Below are positions 10,140 through 23,245 of a stretch of 64,000 bases of DNA, one piece after another. Made by a program: the position numbers and the translations under genes. The notes beneath the pieces were generated by a model. It was not told where the DNA came from. It saw nothing but the letters and a program-made list of their open reading frames with translations, and did no database searches. The DNA lies in contig NC_048550.1 in NCBI RefSeq assembly GCF_902806685.2, positions 9,033,383 to 9,097,382 on the forward strand. Direction: 5' to 3'. How positions within the stretch are numbered: position 1 is the stretch's first letter; each line of letters begins with the position of its first letter. Origin of the DNA: Maniola hyperantus. Its lineage: Eukaryota; Arthropoda; Insecta; Lepidoptera; Nymphalidae.

Positions 10140-13100
10140 TCACCACGACCAAACTGGTCTAAAAGGACCAAAATTCCATAAATCTGGAAGACCTTCGTGT
10201 GCTTCGTCCTTAAAATCACTTTCAGACCATTGAAATGGCTGGATGACATCCCTATTCAGTAGTTCTAATGATTCTTTTTCTGCTTCCTCCTGTTGGTGTT
10301 TTACTAGATCCCTTATTTCAAGACCATTTATCATCGGCACGTCATCGAATTTATCTGTGTAAATTGATGCTACATTTCCTTTATTTATTTTGGTGATGTT
10401 AACGTTTGTGGGGTCTGTGAAAGGGGGACTGGATATCCCAACGAAATCTAATGTGTAATCACCAATAGTGCCTGGAACAAAATTAAATTCATTAATAATA
10501 TTCGTACTTGGAAATACAATACCGTATGTAGGACAATAATATAAATAGGTATGATAAAATTATATTTAATTCAGCCTTCAGGAATAAGCCTGAACCCAGT
10601 ATGTGCCAATGGCACTCATGTAGACCTTTCTACTATATTTTTAGGGCTGGCTACAGGCCCATTTTTATGTAAAAACCCTAACTACACCTACGACTAAAAG
10701 GAAAACTTAGCACTTACCACTAACAACTTTAGTATCAATTATTCCATAAGCCTTCTTATTATCTTGGACAATATCCCCGCGGTATCCTAGAGCAGACCAC
10801 AATCCTGCTCTTTGCATGTTACAGTTTTCAGCTTCCTTGCAGTTGTTATCACTAGTTCTATTTACTGCAGTAAAGTTGTTTGATCTCATTAATTTGATTA
10901 TACTGTTAATAGTTGTGGCGTTCTTGAAACCTTGTTGGAAGATAAGTGCTCGGGGTGATTCGGACTCGGAGAATAATTTTCCGTATGCTTCTTCCATTTT
11001 TGTGACGTGTGTAATATTTGCTATATCCTAAAAACATAAGAAAAAAGATGTAAGTAGGAACATAAACATATCATAAGATTTTAAAATCTTATGAATCTTA
11101 ACAATAATCGCGGGTTTAACAATTGTATAATTATTTCTCCAATTTTTGGATGCATTATTGAAATTAATGAGATTACCTTGATAATTTTACGTTTAGGAAC
11201 ATTGGGTCACTCTTAAATTATAGAAATACAAAAAAGAAAAAGTAGAAAACAATAAATAACAAAATAAACGTATTGGTGGTCTTATTCATAGGCCTTATCG
11301 CTTTGAAGCGATCTCTGCCAGGCAAGACGTTGTAGAGGATAATAATATTAAGTATAATAACTGTAGTAAGAAAGGATCAAAGGGTGTATTTAAGCTACGT
11401 AAATTATACTTACAACAAAAAACGGTAGACCGTAAGAAGCCCAGTATGTCTTCTCTATGAAAGCGTCAGAGATATCGGCAGAGTGTGTCCTACCAGGGAC
11501 TTGTTCGATCAGCCAGAGAAGACCTTTCGCCCGACCACTGCCCGCGCGATGAACTATCGTGTGTTTTATATCACTGTTAGAAGGAAAAATGCGGTTATTA
11601 TAGTCAATTAATTGACATTTTTTCCAACGTACAGCTATGAGCTACGGCATACCAGCTCGTTTTTCATGGCAACAAACATACTCACTTCTTACATTACCTC
11701 ACTTACCCTAGTATCTTAACTTTTTCCTAATTAAGGGAATGGGGATGGTGGTGTAGCCTAATATCATAAGTCGGTACCTATACCTTCCCTTAAACTATTA
11801 AAAAATATCTAATCAAGGTCCGCATTTTGAAAGACAACCCTGCAAGCTCGCAGACCACTTTAGTGGTCTGCGCATCCACGCGCCTTACTTACGTTATTAT
11901 ATTATGATTATTTAAAAAATTAGTTAAAATTTATCTAAATAATCGAAACAACTCAGATTGTGGTTAATATGCTAGGGCGTAGAAGATTAAATTTTTGATC
12001 AAATCAAAGTCGATCGAACCGATTTGATGATGAAAATCTGTTTAGGTAGGTGTTTATTCAAAAAACACAGCATTTAATTGTAAGTAGTTGCTCTAGTTGC
12101 TCAATAGAAGTAGGAAGTAAAATAGGGCACGTCGAAATCGAGTGCATACAAATTGTCACTACTTTATGCAATCGTATAAACATCATAAAATATCAACGCA
12201 TGCGCAGTTCCAATGGATGAATTGGCCTTTGTTTAGTTTGATATGCGCAATCACCCATTTGTGTTCCTTTCTGTTATGACAACAGAAATGATTATGATTG
12301 ATAACATGACGTTAACTTGCACTGTTGAAATGTTGACGGTGATTGGAGAGAAAGCTACTGATAATTTTAGAAAATTTCCGCTTATGGAATTCTGTCGTGC
12401 AAGGACAATATACTGTTTCTGCAAATACAGTGTTTTGTGGTGACAGCGATAAATTATGTGGGTGTGCGGGGCGTCCCCCGCCTCATACCCCAATTGCTAT
12501 CTCGACCTGTCGCGTACTATAAATATTTTATAATTTTACGTTGTATAGTTATAAGTACTTATGTATCTTTCAAATACATTAATGAAATAATGATACTCAC
12601 TTATTGAACATGCTCTCCGTAACAATTTCCTTCTTCTCGACTTTATGCACGATTTCTTCGTTAGATTTCAAGAGTTGGTTGAACTTGTTATAGTCTACGA
12701 CCAGCCACTGCTTGCAGCCGGTCCCGGAGTTACTGCGAGCGATGGTGTGTCCCCAGCTGCTGACGTTGGACGCGAGATGGTTGGCGGCTGTAATACGGGG
12801 TCCGAGTGGAACCTAAAATATAATTTATTGTCATTTTTATTTATGCTTTTTTGGACCATTTTCTATGTTTGCGTGGAGAGATCACTACGAAACGTAGACC
12901 GCCTAATGTAGCCGCAGCATTACACATAATTTAGTGTGTTGTAGTCACAGGTATATGTACATACTAGGTACTTTTGCGATATTTGTTTTTAGAATAAAAC
13001 AATTGCACATATAGAACGGAAATCTGATGAGCTGATCTCGTACATATTTAGTTGAAAATTCGCTATATTCTATAGGTATCTAAACTTTTGCGATATTGGT

Positions 13101-16100
13101 TTTTAGAATAAAACGATTGCACATTGAACGGAAATCTGATAAGCTGATCTCGTACATATTTAGTTGAAAATTCGCTATATTCTATAGGTATCTAAAAGGT
13201 ACAAAATATAATCAGGTACACAACAGGATATCTATGTACCTGCATGAAGAAAAGCAGATATTGGTAAGAAAGTAACCTATTCACTTATTAACATAAGTAC
13301 ACTAAAGAAATGTCTACATCTACTTACCCCATTGTCGGTTATGTATTAATATTTAGTTCATGCAAATATGTATTTACAAGACACGTAAATACTTTTAGTG
13401 TAAAATATTTACAATTTCTATGTGACATTGGCGAAGTGCATTGTGCTCGGTGTGGCACTACTGAAAGCCATAAAGCAAATTAAGAAGATGAATATTTACA
13501 ATGTTGATCAAGTGGCTTTACCATTTTTGGTATGATTTGTGCAGGCTAATTACAATGCCTTTTCTGAAGACGATTATGAATATCTACCTACCTGTTCGGT
13601 TATATTGACATTCTTCCAGAGTTTGTCATTATAATTTCTTAGCGCAGTTCCGGCTATTGCTAGTCTATTGTTTTCTCCCCTCACTAGATAGAACTCGTCT
13701 TGACTCGTGATAGATCCTGGATAACTGGCGAATTCCACCGAAGATCCCGGTGCAAATTTGGTGTCCTTTGATGTTCGATGATAGTTAAGCTTGTATCTCT
13801 TCAAGATTCGCGTCATTGATGAGTAGCTAGAAGAAGAAAATTTGTTAATATATAATAGTTACCTACCTAAAATCAAGAAAAATTGCTCTGTTTCAAGTAT
13901 CCTGGGGAGGGATCCTAAAAATCGTTTTGCGAAAATTATAATATTTTAGACCCAGATCTAAACGGTATTCGATACTACAGAGAAGAAAATTGGAGACAGT
14001 CTAATATCTGCCTTTTCAGATCTCTTAGGAGTTAGAATACGGTTACATAGGTTCTATGACTGTTGTCCATTGCCAAGTTAGATTACACCCAAGCAGATCT
14101 ACATAATAAGATAGGTAATAAAGTAAAAACAAAAGTTTTGACGTCACTGCTTGACTCATATCGATGCCCAGACTTAGTCCTAAGACCTAGAAAGCTAAAA
14201 TTTTGCACAGAGGTTCTAATAAGGAATAAGACTAGATGTTTGAATTGACTGACCGTGGAGTCGCGGATAGTCGCTAGAATTTTTATAAAAACAGTAACTC
14301 TAATAAAATTACCTCCAAAATATCTACCTAAAACTATTGTTCTATTTTTCGCTTAGGATAAGTCTCACTCACCTCCCAGCCACATCTTGTGCCATAAACA
14401 GCTTCTTAATTTCATTCCCGTCCTCCGAAGTTTCATTCACAATCCTCAAGAAAGCGCTGGATAGTCCCGGCATAGTGGTGAATTCTGGATCTTCGACGGA
14501 GATGTTCAATTTGTGATGAATTTCAACCACTTCTGCTACCGAGTTCAACCAGTACAGATCGGATATATCGGTTTCATATTCATTATTGCTGCGGACTACA
14601 CCGTGGTTCCATCCTGTGTATATTCCACCGATTTGTGTGTAATGTAATGAAACCTGTGGACGGCAGTTATCTACTTAGTAAAATTGTAACTCTTATGCTG
14701 TCGGATAGCATAAACCCTAATCTAGAAGTATGAAATTTTGCATAGAAGATTTTTTGATTATAAATTGATTGTACTACCAAGACAAAATTATTTCACTGAG
14801 GCAAAAAAACCATTACACCCCGTATAACATAGTTGAAAAGATTTTTGAAAACACATCCCAATGGGAAGAAAAGACGACCTTCGGAAGTTCGTCTTTTTTA
14901 AATATGGAAATATGGAAATTGGTCTTTGAGCTTATTTTTACAAATAAAAATCTGTTGTATCAGTGTTTTTGAAAATTCATCTACTATAGGGGTAAAATAT
15001 CAACTTAATAAAATTCTAACACTCGAACCTACCACTGACGGACAATACACAGACTACAACAGCTGTACGTAAGTGAGAACTAAGAAAGAATTTTTGAAAA
15101 TTTATTCCCTGAGGAGGTCAAATAGGTAATGAATGTTTGTATGGGAATTAATTTTTGAAATTAGAAACTTAGCGTTTTTTAATATTCAAGCTTTTGTTTA
15201 AAAACAAAAGTCAGATCAGCATTTTTGTAAATTCTTCCCATAAAATAAGGAACTTTGAGGAAATTCGGATTGTTCCTGAGATGTTCCCGATAGGACATTC
15301 CATCGTGCACAAGGCTAGTACTTAATATTATATGTTAAAGTTTATATTTCAATCGCTCCATTAATTGATTGTTAGCGGTCTTCGGGGATTTCCTTTATGA
15401 ACAAACTTACCTAAGAACTCGCAAATAAACAATTGTACGACGGTAGGGCACCTTTCATTTACGAGCTCAATTCGCACTTGACTGGTTTTTCTGATGAATT
15501 TAACTTACATGGTGCCAAAATGGGTCAGTAGCTCCTCGTTCAGCGGCGTAAGTCTTCCAAATGTTAACGGATTTTTCTAACGCATCTTTAAGTTTATCAC
15601 ATTGCTTCTCCAAGGGCTGGTCTTCGCATTTGGCTCGGATGGTGTTCTCCAGATGCGTATGAATCAGGTACCAAGTTAGTGCCCCTTCTACTATTCCTGC
15701 TGCGTATGCTTGTATCTCATCAGGATATGAACCGTCTGTTTCTATTTCTAGGAGTGACCATCTACAAAAATATTTTTTTAAATTACGAAGTTGATAATGT
15801 TCTAGCAGCTATTATTATCACTGCCTAGGAATGTGAAAGAGACATCTGTGGGGGTACAAGTTGGTAAACCAGGGTAGGAACTGGGTGATACCAAATGAAA
15901 CTGGAAAATTGGGTGTAAAAATCTTAAAGAAAAGCAGTGCCTTTATGCATGTATGAGGTGCTCGCCAACCATATTAATTAAAACTGTGATAAACTATTTT
16001 TAAAAATCGTAACGAAACTCGGAAAATACTGCTTTAAGAGTTTCATCATCAAAGCAATTTCATCGTCGGAAAGAGAAAATTCTCTGAATTTGCCGATTAT

Positions 16101-18380
16101 TGTAATGTAAAGCTTTGGGAAGAAAGGAGGAACATTTTCTCGTATAAACCAATCTAAACAGTAATCAAGCACAAAAAGTTACACGTGTTTAAAGATTTGT
16201 ATGTACCTCTGAGCCCGAGTAGCTTTGAAACTAAATATTCCGAAATCTGGCAAACCACAGATGCTGATATTAGTTCCTATAACGTGAATTCAAGTGAGAT
16301 TGTAACCAGTACTATTGTGTATTCTGAGGCCAAACCAAGTTTGTTTGGAGCGCACTACGAATAAAATCCTCATAATATATGAGTATTTTTTGTTAGTAGA
16401 GTAGGTAATCAAAGTAACTGACCCGGTAGTTTCGATGCCTTCTTTGAAGTAAGCTCGAGCCACTCCCCTAGCGATATCCTTTAGATCGTTGCTCTGACCC
16501 CAATACTCAATGCGATATCCGGTTTTCTCTGAATAGAACACAGTTGCTGCGTAGTTTCCGTCTTCCTGGATTCTTTAACAAATGAAAATTGTATTTAAAT
16601 AACAAATGTAAAAATCCGGTCCAATCGCTACATAATTTATGTTGTACCTACTTAGTACCGCCACACCATGAACAAATAATACTCGCATGTATAAATTATT
16701 TATTATACTGTATTAGTTACTGTGAACGTTGTGAATTTAACCGGTTATAAAAATGCAAATCATAAAAATCCCTCTCAAAAGTTTTTTTTTTTTTTTTACC
16801 AAACAAATTGAATGTGTTGTCTATGTTCCCTACTATTCAATAATGAAAAAATGACTGTTCATCATGCATTTAGAAAACTCTTGCACTTCGATTATGTTTA
16901 TTGGTGAGGGTGAGTGATTTTACGGATCCGTGAAAAAAATACGAATCGAATGTACGTATTTGTATGACGGCCACTTCAAAGAATCACGGATACGAACCGA
17001 ATACGGATGAGTGCACAAACGCCCTGAGACTGAAAAAAGTTGTGGATTTCGTTCCGATCTCAGGTTCGTGGAATTCGTCTTAATGCTTTCAAATAATATA
17101 ATTTTCCAGTTCGCAACGTTATACACCTAGCTCTACAAATGTACTGTACAGATGATTTATCACGTTCGTTTTAAAATATTTACTTACAGTACAAATTCTA
17201 AAACACAATATTCCGTCATCGCATTGAATCTCGTACGATATAAAAGCTTCTAGGCACCTATAATATAATAATACAGCTATACTTTTAATAAACTAACTGG
17301 ACGAATTCTGTACGTTAGTAGTTAGTCAGTTCAGTTATATAAAGTTATACATAAAAATACAAACTAGTACATAATTATCTTGAATATGTTACGGTGATGA
17401 ACAAAAATTTTAAAATTTTTGTAGAAAATCTATGGAGATGACACATCGCAACTAAACCTTCCATAGTCCATAATATGTATATAATATCAAAGTACAAAAT
17501 ATAATATTACTTATAAGCATTTTACCGACCTTGACCCATGCAATAGAAACAAATAATTTATTTGCTCAACATTATATAGATATTCGAAAATAACTTTTTA
17601 CGTTCCGTAATATACGTTTTTGTTCATAGGCGTCATAAATGTCTGACCCTGCATATTCTTCTTAATAACCATCTCTCTGCGTCAATATTCATTGCTGAGG
17701 GTCGTGTCTCCTTTCCGTTGGGAGGTTTCCTTAGGATAATAATATGGTGGCCTCCAAGACCGTTCCGCGTAGTCTTCTATTCCGACCACAATATTTCTGA
17801 GAGCATCAATTTCCGCTAGTGGATTAACGATTAATATCAGATTTAAGTGATATTACCTACCTAACTGGGACCGATGCGTGACGACAAAAATAGGTACTAA
17901 CATCAGTTGATTTAAGATTTAATTTGAATAACCCTTTAGTGCCATTACTACATTAATTAGAAGAAAAACGTGTTCAGACTATTTATATCAAACAATTTTA
18001 TTACTATGGTGGGCTGTGGTCTTCGGTGGGCTGGTAGACCTCGATTTTAAATCATCGCAAGACCACAAATTACGACTCGTATTATAAATGCAAGAAGATC
18101 GACAATGATCGGCAACGGGCATTGGGCATGGATAATAATATATTTTATTAGGGAAGCACAAAGGGTTCCAATGGAATTTTAAAGTACCTAACTTAGATCC
18201 ATTTATCCTTATGGCTATAGACGCGGGCAAGACCTCGTATTAATATATTATAATTAGTTACCTTTCTATCTGTCCAACGAAGAGCGCCAAGATTGAAAGG
18301 ACTCCAAGAAAACCCAAGATGTATGAGCTTATTTTTGTTTGCATCCAAGATGCGCCGACTACTTTCAAAATTTTACTCAT
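10140..18380 (-). CDS. lama: Phospholipase B-like protein (PLBD family), lama-like, complete, nine coding exons
   Basis: PLBD proteins are N-terminal-nucleophile amidase/lipase-like enzymes of lysosomal or secreted type. Exons in order: 18262-18380, 16423-16572, 15509-15761, 14373-14653, 13592-13826, 12601-12812, 11414-11573, 10718-11027, 10140-10471. All are GT-AG and phase-consistent, total 683 codons, longer than the usual 550-600. Residues 20-36 form one hydrophobic segment after MSKILKVVGASW, a signal-anchor resembling Drosophila lama. Family landmarks: YAAGIVEG near 110, ASYPGSITS near 300, NSGTGCKQW near 375, LLWLIEQVPG and KTYWASYGLP (435-467), and GLPDLWNFGP near the C terminus. There are several N-glycosylation sequons. 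The catalytic positions known in mammalian members (Cys, His, Trp) appear as S239, Q263 and A266, so activity is doubtful. Introns longer than 300 bp hold A+T-rich sequence, a MITE fragment at 12457 and a tandem repeat at 12971. Confidence 0.92.
12457..12521. mobile_element. Fragment of the G+C-rich hairpin MITE
   Basis: The right half of the family also seen at 44296, 54094, 58454 and 61188: GTGTGCGGGGCGTCCCCCGC, then CTCGACCTGTCGCGTACTAT. It lies in intron 6 of the lama-like gene; the left arm is missing. Confidence 0.8.
12971..13198. repeat. Tandem duplication, about 114-bp unit, two copies
   Basis: CTTTTGCGATATT at 12971 and 13086 starts two copies that both run through GAACGGAAATCTGAT, CTGATCTCGTACATATTTAG and TTCTATAGGTATCTAAA. 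It lies in intron 5 of the lama-like gene. A few substitutions and a small indel show it is not recent. Confidence 0.85.
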
Positions 18381-18670
18381 TTTGCCTTTTATATATCAAA
18401 GAATAAATATAAATTAAATTATAATATGAAGAAGATGTTTAGGAATTTAATAATAATGAAGTGACAGTGCGTGTAGATGACTTTTTCCAATGGAAGAGCG
18501 ATCATCAAAGATGTTGTATCGCCCGGTGTTCACGGTGCTGTTTGCTCTTCCAATGCGTTTTGCGTCGGCATTGGAGTATGTTTGCACGCTTGGGTGTATC
18601 TTCACACCCGATTTAAAACTTTTATTCGTCAACCCTGGAACAAAAGAGAGGTTATTTAGCCTTAATATAT

Positions 18671-19018
18671 ATTTTTTTAATTTTTTTATTCAGATACAAG
18701 TTAGCCCTTGGCTGCATTCGTACCTGGTGGTAAGTGACGATGCAGTCTAAGGTGGGAGCGGGCTAACCTGGAAGGAGTATGGCAGTTTTTTTTATTAAAC
18801 CCATGCCCCTTTGGTTTCTACACGGCATCGTACCGGAACGCTAAATTGCTTGGTGGCACGGCTTTGCCGGTAGGGTGGTAACAAGCCACGGCCGAGGCCT
18901 CCCACCAGACCAGACCAAAAATTTAGAAATTAGAAAATTCCAAATCCCTGCCAGGAATCGAACCCGGGACCTCGCACTAATAAGACCACAGCGCTTACCA
19001 CTGCGCCAGGGAGGTCGT
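18671..19018 (-). mobile_element. SINE-B, full length
   Basis: On the minus strand the head GACGACCTCCCTGGCGCAGT with GCGCTGTGG and B-box GGTTCGATTCC is tRNA-derived. The body carries GGTTTCTACACGGCATCG (plus strand) and ends in GTATCTGAATAAAAA. It is the same family as at 30321. Confidence 0.88.
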
Positions 19019-19110
19019 CAAATATTCACATTACAATGAAACATACGCATAATTTGTTATAATCCGCTGAGACAGACGAGACGAATCTGCATGGTGCAAC
19101 ATGCAGCATG

Positions 19111-19254
19111 CAGTGGCGTGCAGCTCATAGAAGCATAAACGCACTGCTTACCCTCATTGTAAGAAATCAATGCTTACTTTTTCATTATAACCTGCCGTAA
19201 AACAAGTTCATACCTAAATGCATACCCTGGCTTGAAATCCTGTGCACGCCACTG
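19111..19254. mobile_element. hAT-like MITE, second copy
   Basis: The ends CAGTGGCGTGCA and TGCACGCCACTG are perfect inverted repeats. Flanking 8-mers GCAGCATG and CCAGCATG differ at one position, as an aged 8-bp target duplication would. Same family as at 8282. Confidence 0.82.
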
Positions 19255-19717
19255 CCAGCATGTCATATTTGTCTGTTCGAGCGGATCACCTATAGCAAAT
19301 TAAGCTTGTGCTTCCTTGCATATCATGGAATTCCGCAAATCAACGCCTGCTTGTAAAATTGTACTTATAGCTTGCTTAATTCCGCGACTTCGTCCGCGTG
19401 GACTACCTACACAAATTTCAAATCAGCTATTTTACCAGATTAGGGGTTGAACTTTCAAAAATACTTTCTTAGTGGATGTTTACGTCATACATGGCTGTCT
19501 TTTTACCATTTCCGAAGACTTGCATAGTGTTCCTATTTTGACAATGTTGCGTGCCCACCATTAAATATTTGCGTCGCTAGTTGAACGCTGTATCAACATA
19601 AATACTTACAAATGAAAAATGTGATATTTTCCACAAATAAGCTTAATGGATAAATATTTTTACGTCAGTGCTTCGTCGTCACAGTTTTCGCCGAATATTA
19701 CCTACACATTTTAATCC

Positions 19718-20046
19718 ATAGTACTAATATTATAAATGTAAAGTGTGTCTGTCTGTCTGTCTGCTAGCTTTTCATCGCCCAACAGTTTAACCGATTTTGA
19801 TGAAATTCAGTACAGAATCATCTTACATCACGGGGAAAGACATAGGCTACTTTTTATCCTGGAAAAACAACGAGTTCCCACGGTGGGGTATCATATGAAA
19901 GGTCTTCACCTGTGCAATCTAAAACAGATTTTTATTTATTTTTATGTATCATAGTTTTTGAATTATCCTGCAAAAAGTCGAAAAAATACGACTGTAGTAC
20001 GGAACCCTCATTGCGCGAGCCTGACTCGCACTTGGCCGGTTTTTTT
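19718..20046. mobile_element. Chimeric repeat: M1 (minus) fused to M2 (plus) 3' part
   Basis: 19718-19880 is the 3' half of an M1 element in minus orientation (CTAATATTATAAATG, GTCTGTCTGTC, CGATTTTGATGAAATT). At about 19880 it passes directly into the M2 3' part (GGGGTATCATATGAAAGG to CGCACTTGGCCGGTTTTTT). Confidence 0.8.
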
Positions 20047-20143
20047 ATTAATGTGGAATGTGAATGCACTTTACGTAACACAAAATAAGATTAATCTCAA
20101 CATAACAGGGTCATCACAAGAGAAAAGTACCTATTATTTATCG

Positions 20144-20356
20144 ACTAGCTGATGCCCGCGACTTCGTCCGCGTGGATTTACATTTTTCAAAATCCCGCGG
20201 TAACTCTTTGATTTTCCGGGATAAAAAGTAGCCTATGTGTTAATCCAGGGTATAATCTACCTTCATTCCTCATCCAAATCCGTTCAGCCGTTTTTGCGTG
20301 ATTGAGTTACAAACATCCAAACATCCACACTTTCACATTTATAATATTAGTAGGAT
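20144..20356 (+). mobile_element. M1 dispersed repeat
   Basis: CTAGCTGATGCCCGCGACTT start and ACATTTATAATATTAGTAG end. This variant has GTGATTGAGTTACAAACATC in place of the GACAGACA tract, as does the copy at 54490. Confidence 0.85.
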
Positions 20357-21223
20357 AGTTTACTATAATATAGTACTATACACAATATAGTGCTCTAAGT
20401 TCAAACTAAAGATAATTAAAACAAAAGCAATTTCTGGTGTAAGAACTAATAGGTATATAAGTATCTACTGTCCCGCAATAGTACAGTCGTAAAGTTTAAT
20501 TAAAGTAGTTTAATGATAATTGATTAATTAGTTGTTATCATAAGTCATCATCTAACGCTCTCGCATCTATCTAATTATATTACTCATGTTCCAAGAGTAA
20601 TATAATTATTATCTAAATTTTCTTTGTTTAAATCATACATTTGACCGTTTTTGAGAAATGGTTTGAATTCTCGTTTTACTAGCGACGTGATTCTACCTTT
20701 CGCAAATAATATAAAACGTGTTATATTATAGGAAAATTATACCTATTTACGTGTAAATCCAAATAATGTATTGAAATCCTTAAACACTGCTTGAATTTAT
20801 CAAATTAAGGGCACACGCGTAAAAAACTGCAATCGTACAAAATTTTCAATTCACATACGAAAAAACAGTCGCTTAGTATAAAGTTTATTACACGCTTTTA
20901 TTTGTTTTTAATCGGTCGAGTGTTATATTCGCCTGTTCTCGCGTTTACAACTAACTGCTGAACAGTAGTGATATTTTGTTATCAAAGTATCAATAAAAGA
21001 TACTCTCGAGGATTGCGTCTCTTATCAATTAAATGTAACTAAAACAGGAATTAAATATTAATATTATACCTACTAGGTAGCTACGTACGTACGCCTTTCA
21101 AACAATGTATTATAATATTAGACATGGATAAAACGGTTTACCTACTCCGTATCATGTGAATTGTTCTATAAATATAAATAAATCTTCCGTAACAAGCGGA
21201 ATTTGCTTAATTACAACTGTATA

Positions 21224-21566
21224 ATGCCCGCGACTTCATCCGCGTAGATTTAAAATCTCGTCAGAACACTTTGATATTTCGGGATAAAAAGCAATCTCTG
21301 TCTGTCTTCAGGATGCAAGTTATCTCTGTACTTACCAAGTAGATGACGTCCGCAACTTCGTCTACATGAATTTAGGGTTTTGTAAATCCTGTGGGTCGGG
21401 TCCTCTTTGTTTTTCCGGGACCAAAAGTAACCTATGTACTTCCGAGGGATGCAAGCTATCTCTGTATCAAATTTTATCAAATCAGTTAAGCGGATGAGCC
21501 TCGAAAAGCTAGCAAACAGACAGATAGATATAGCTACACTTTCGCATTTATAATATAAGTATGGAT
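21224..21566 (+). mobile_element. Two adjoining M1 fragments
   Basis: One M1 start at 21224 and a second M1-like start near 21342 (AGATGACGTCCGCAACTTCG) leading to the usual end CGCATTTATAATATAAGTAT. Confidence 0.75.
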
Positions 21567-21729
21567 TTAAGAAACAAAGAATTAATGTTACTTATTCACA
21601 ATTATAATAGTGCACCGTGCATCATTAACCTCAGTAATAAATAAGTATAAATAGAAGCCAGAAGAAGAACAAAAAAAGTATAAATAGATAAGTTTCACGT
21701 TAATTAGGTACCTACTAATGTGTATTTTA

Positions 21730-21935
21730 CTAGCTGATGCTCGCGACTGCTCGCAAGAATTCTGGTTTTTTTTAAACTTTGATTTTCCGGGATAAAAAGT
21801 AGCTTATGTCACTCTCGGTCTTTAAAAAAACAAGTCAATCCGTTGCTCCCACAGATTAGAGAAACTCATCTGTGGTTGCTCCGTTGCGGCGTGATTGAAG
21901 GAACCAACTCACTTTCGCATTTAAAATATGAGTAC
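21730..21935 (+). mobile_element. M1 dispersed repeat, diverged
   Basis: CTAGCTGATGCTCGCGACTG start, TTTTCCGGGATAAAAAGTAG, and a degenerate 3' end. Confidence 0.75.
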
Positions 21936-22741
21936 CCTAGTGATTCAGATTTCAGGTTATTGAAACCATTTAAATGTTCTCTTCATAAGACAATATAGGT
22001 AATTCATTTTCTTAATAATTGGAATTATTAATTTTATTGACACGTACCATATCGTTTCTGTAAATATGGAAAATGATCAATAAGTACCTAGTTAAAATTA
22101 TATTTTCGACATCCAAAATAAACTTTATTCCCCTAAGATTCATTTTTATTTTTACTTTTTTAAACTATTGCTTCTTTTTACAATACAAATTTTTAACAAT
22201 ATTATGTGGACAATACCATGGAAATTTTTCAATCGAAATTTCTGAAATGACATTTTAAAATACCTACATTATTTTTCCGACGTTAAATTATAAAGCAAAC
22301 AAAATACATAATTATGAAACTGAAAACCTACCTCTTCTGCTGTACAGCTGTATATCCATAAACTACCCCAAAAATGACCTACTTACTTACCTATTTAAAT
22401 TTAAAAAAAAAACTTAATAATTTTCTTTAAGCCCCTAATTCACATTATCACAGTAGTTTTCAGAGAAAAAGTTAGAGGACCGGTGGTAATGCGGCTGATC
22501 TAGAGCAGACCTAACGTATGCACTAGCTCTATTCGGTAGTTTCGGATCCCGAAGCTGAAATCGTACACTACCTACGATTTGACACGTGTATAAGACAATC
22601 ACCTAATAATAACTACCCTGTTACCAACCGTGGATATAAGGGTCTATTATATTGCATAGTAGATGTAGATACACAGGATTTTCGTCGCTTTTCAGCTTAG
22701 AGTAAAATTATAATTCCTTTATACAAGATTTTATAGTGAGA

Positions 22742-23245
22742 CTAGCTTATGCTCGCGACTTCTTCCGCGTGGACTACTGAAATTTCAAACCCCTATTTCA
22801 CCCCCTTAGGGGTTGAATTTTCAAAAATCCGTTCTTAGCGGATGTCACAATAGCTACCTGCATGCCTTCAATCCGATCCGTTCAGTAGTTTGAGCTGTGC
22901 GTTGATAGATCGCGTGCAAAATAAATAAAAATCTGTTTTAGAATGCACAGGTGAAGACCTTTCATATGATACTCCACTTGATATAGTTATCTTACTTCGA
23001 AAATTAAAAATACTAATTATTAGTTAATTACCACAATTTAATTTTTTTGTGTGAACCACAAATTGACGGTTTTCAGATTTTTCACCAAATGTCTGCTATC
23101 AGAAGTCTACCTACCAAATTTCATGATTCTAGGTCAACGGGAAGTACACTGTAGGTTTCTAGACAGACCGACAGACAGTCAGACAGACAACAAAGTGATC
23201 CTATAAGGGTTCCGTTTTCCTTTTGAGGTACGGAACTCTAAAAAG
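22742..23245. mobile_element. Chimera: M3 (plus) joined to M2 (minus)
   Basis: 22742-22928 is M3 (CTTATGCTCGCGACTTCTTC to GCGTTGATAGATCG). From about 22929 the sequence is M2 in minus orientation, lacking its CTCGCACTTGGCC end and finishing with TTTTGAGGTACGGAACTCTA. Confidence 0.75.

Noticed and set aside
18382..18395. TATA box of the lama-like gene (TATATAAAAG)
   Set aside because: It lies only about 10 nt before the start codon, too close to place the cap site upstream of the ATG; probably part of the 5' UTR.
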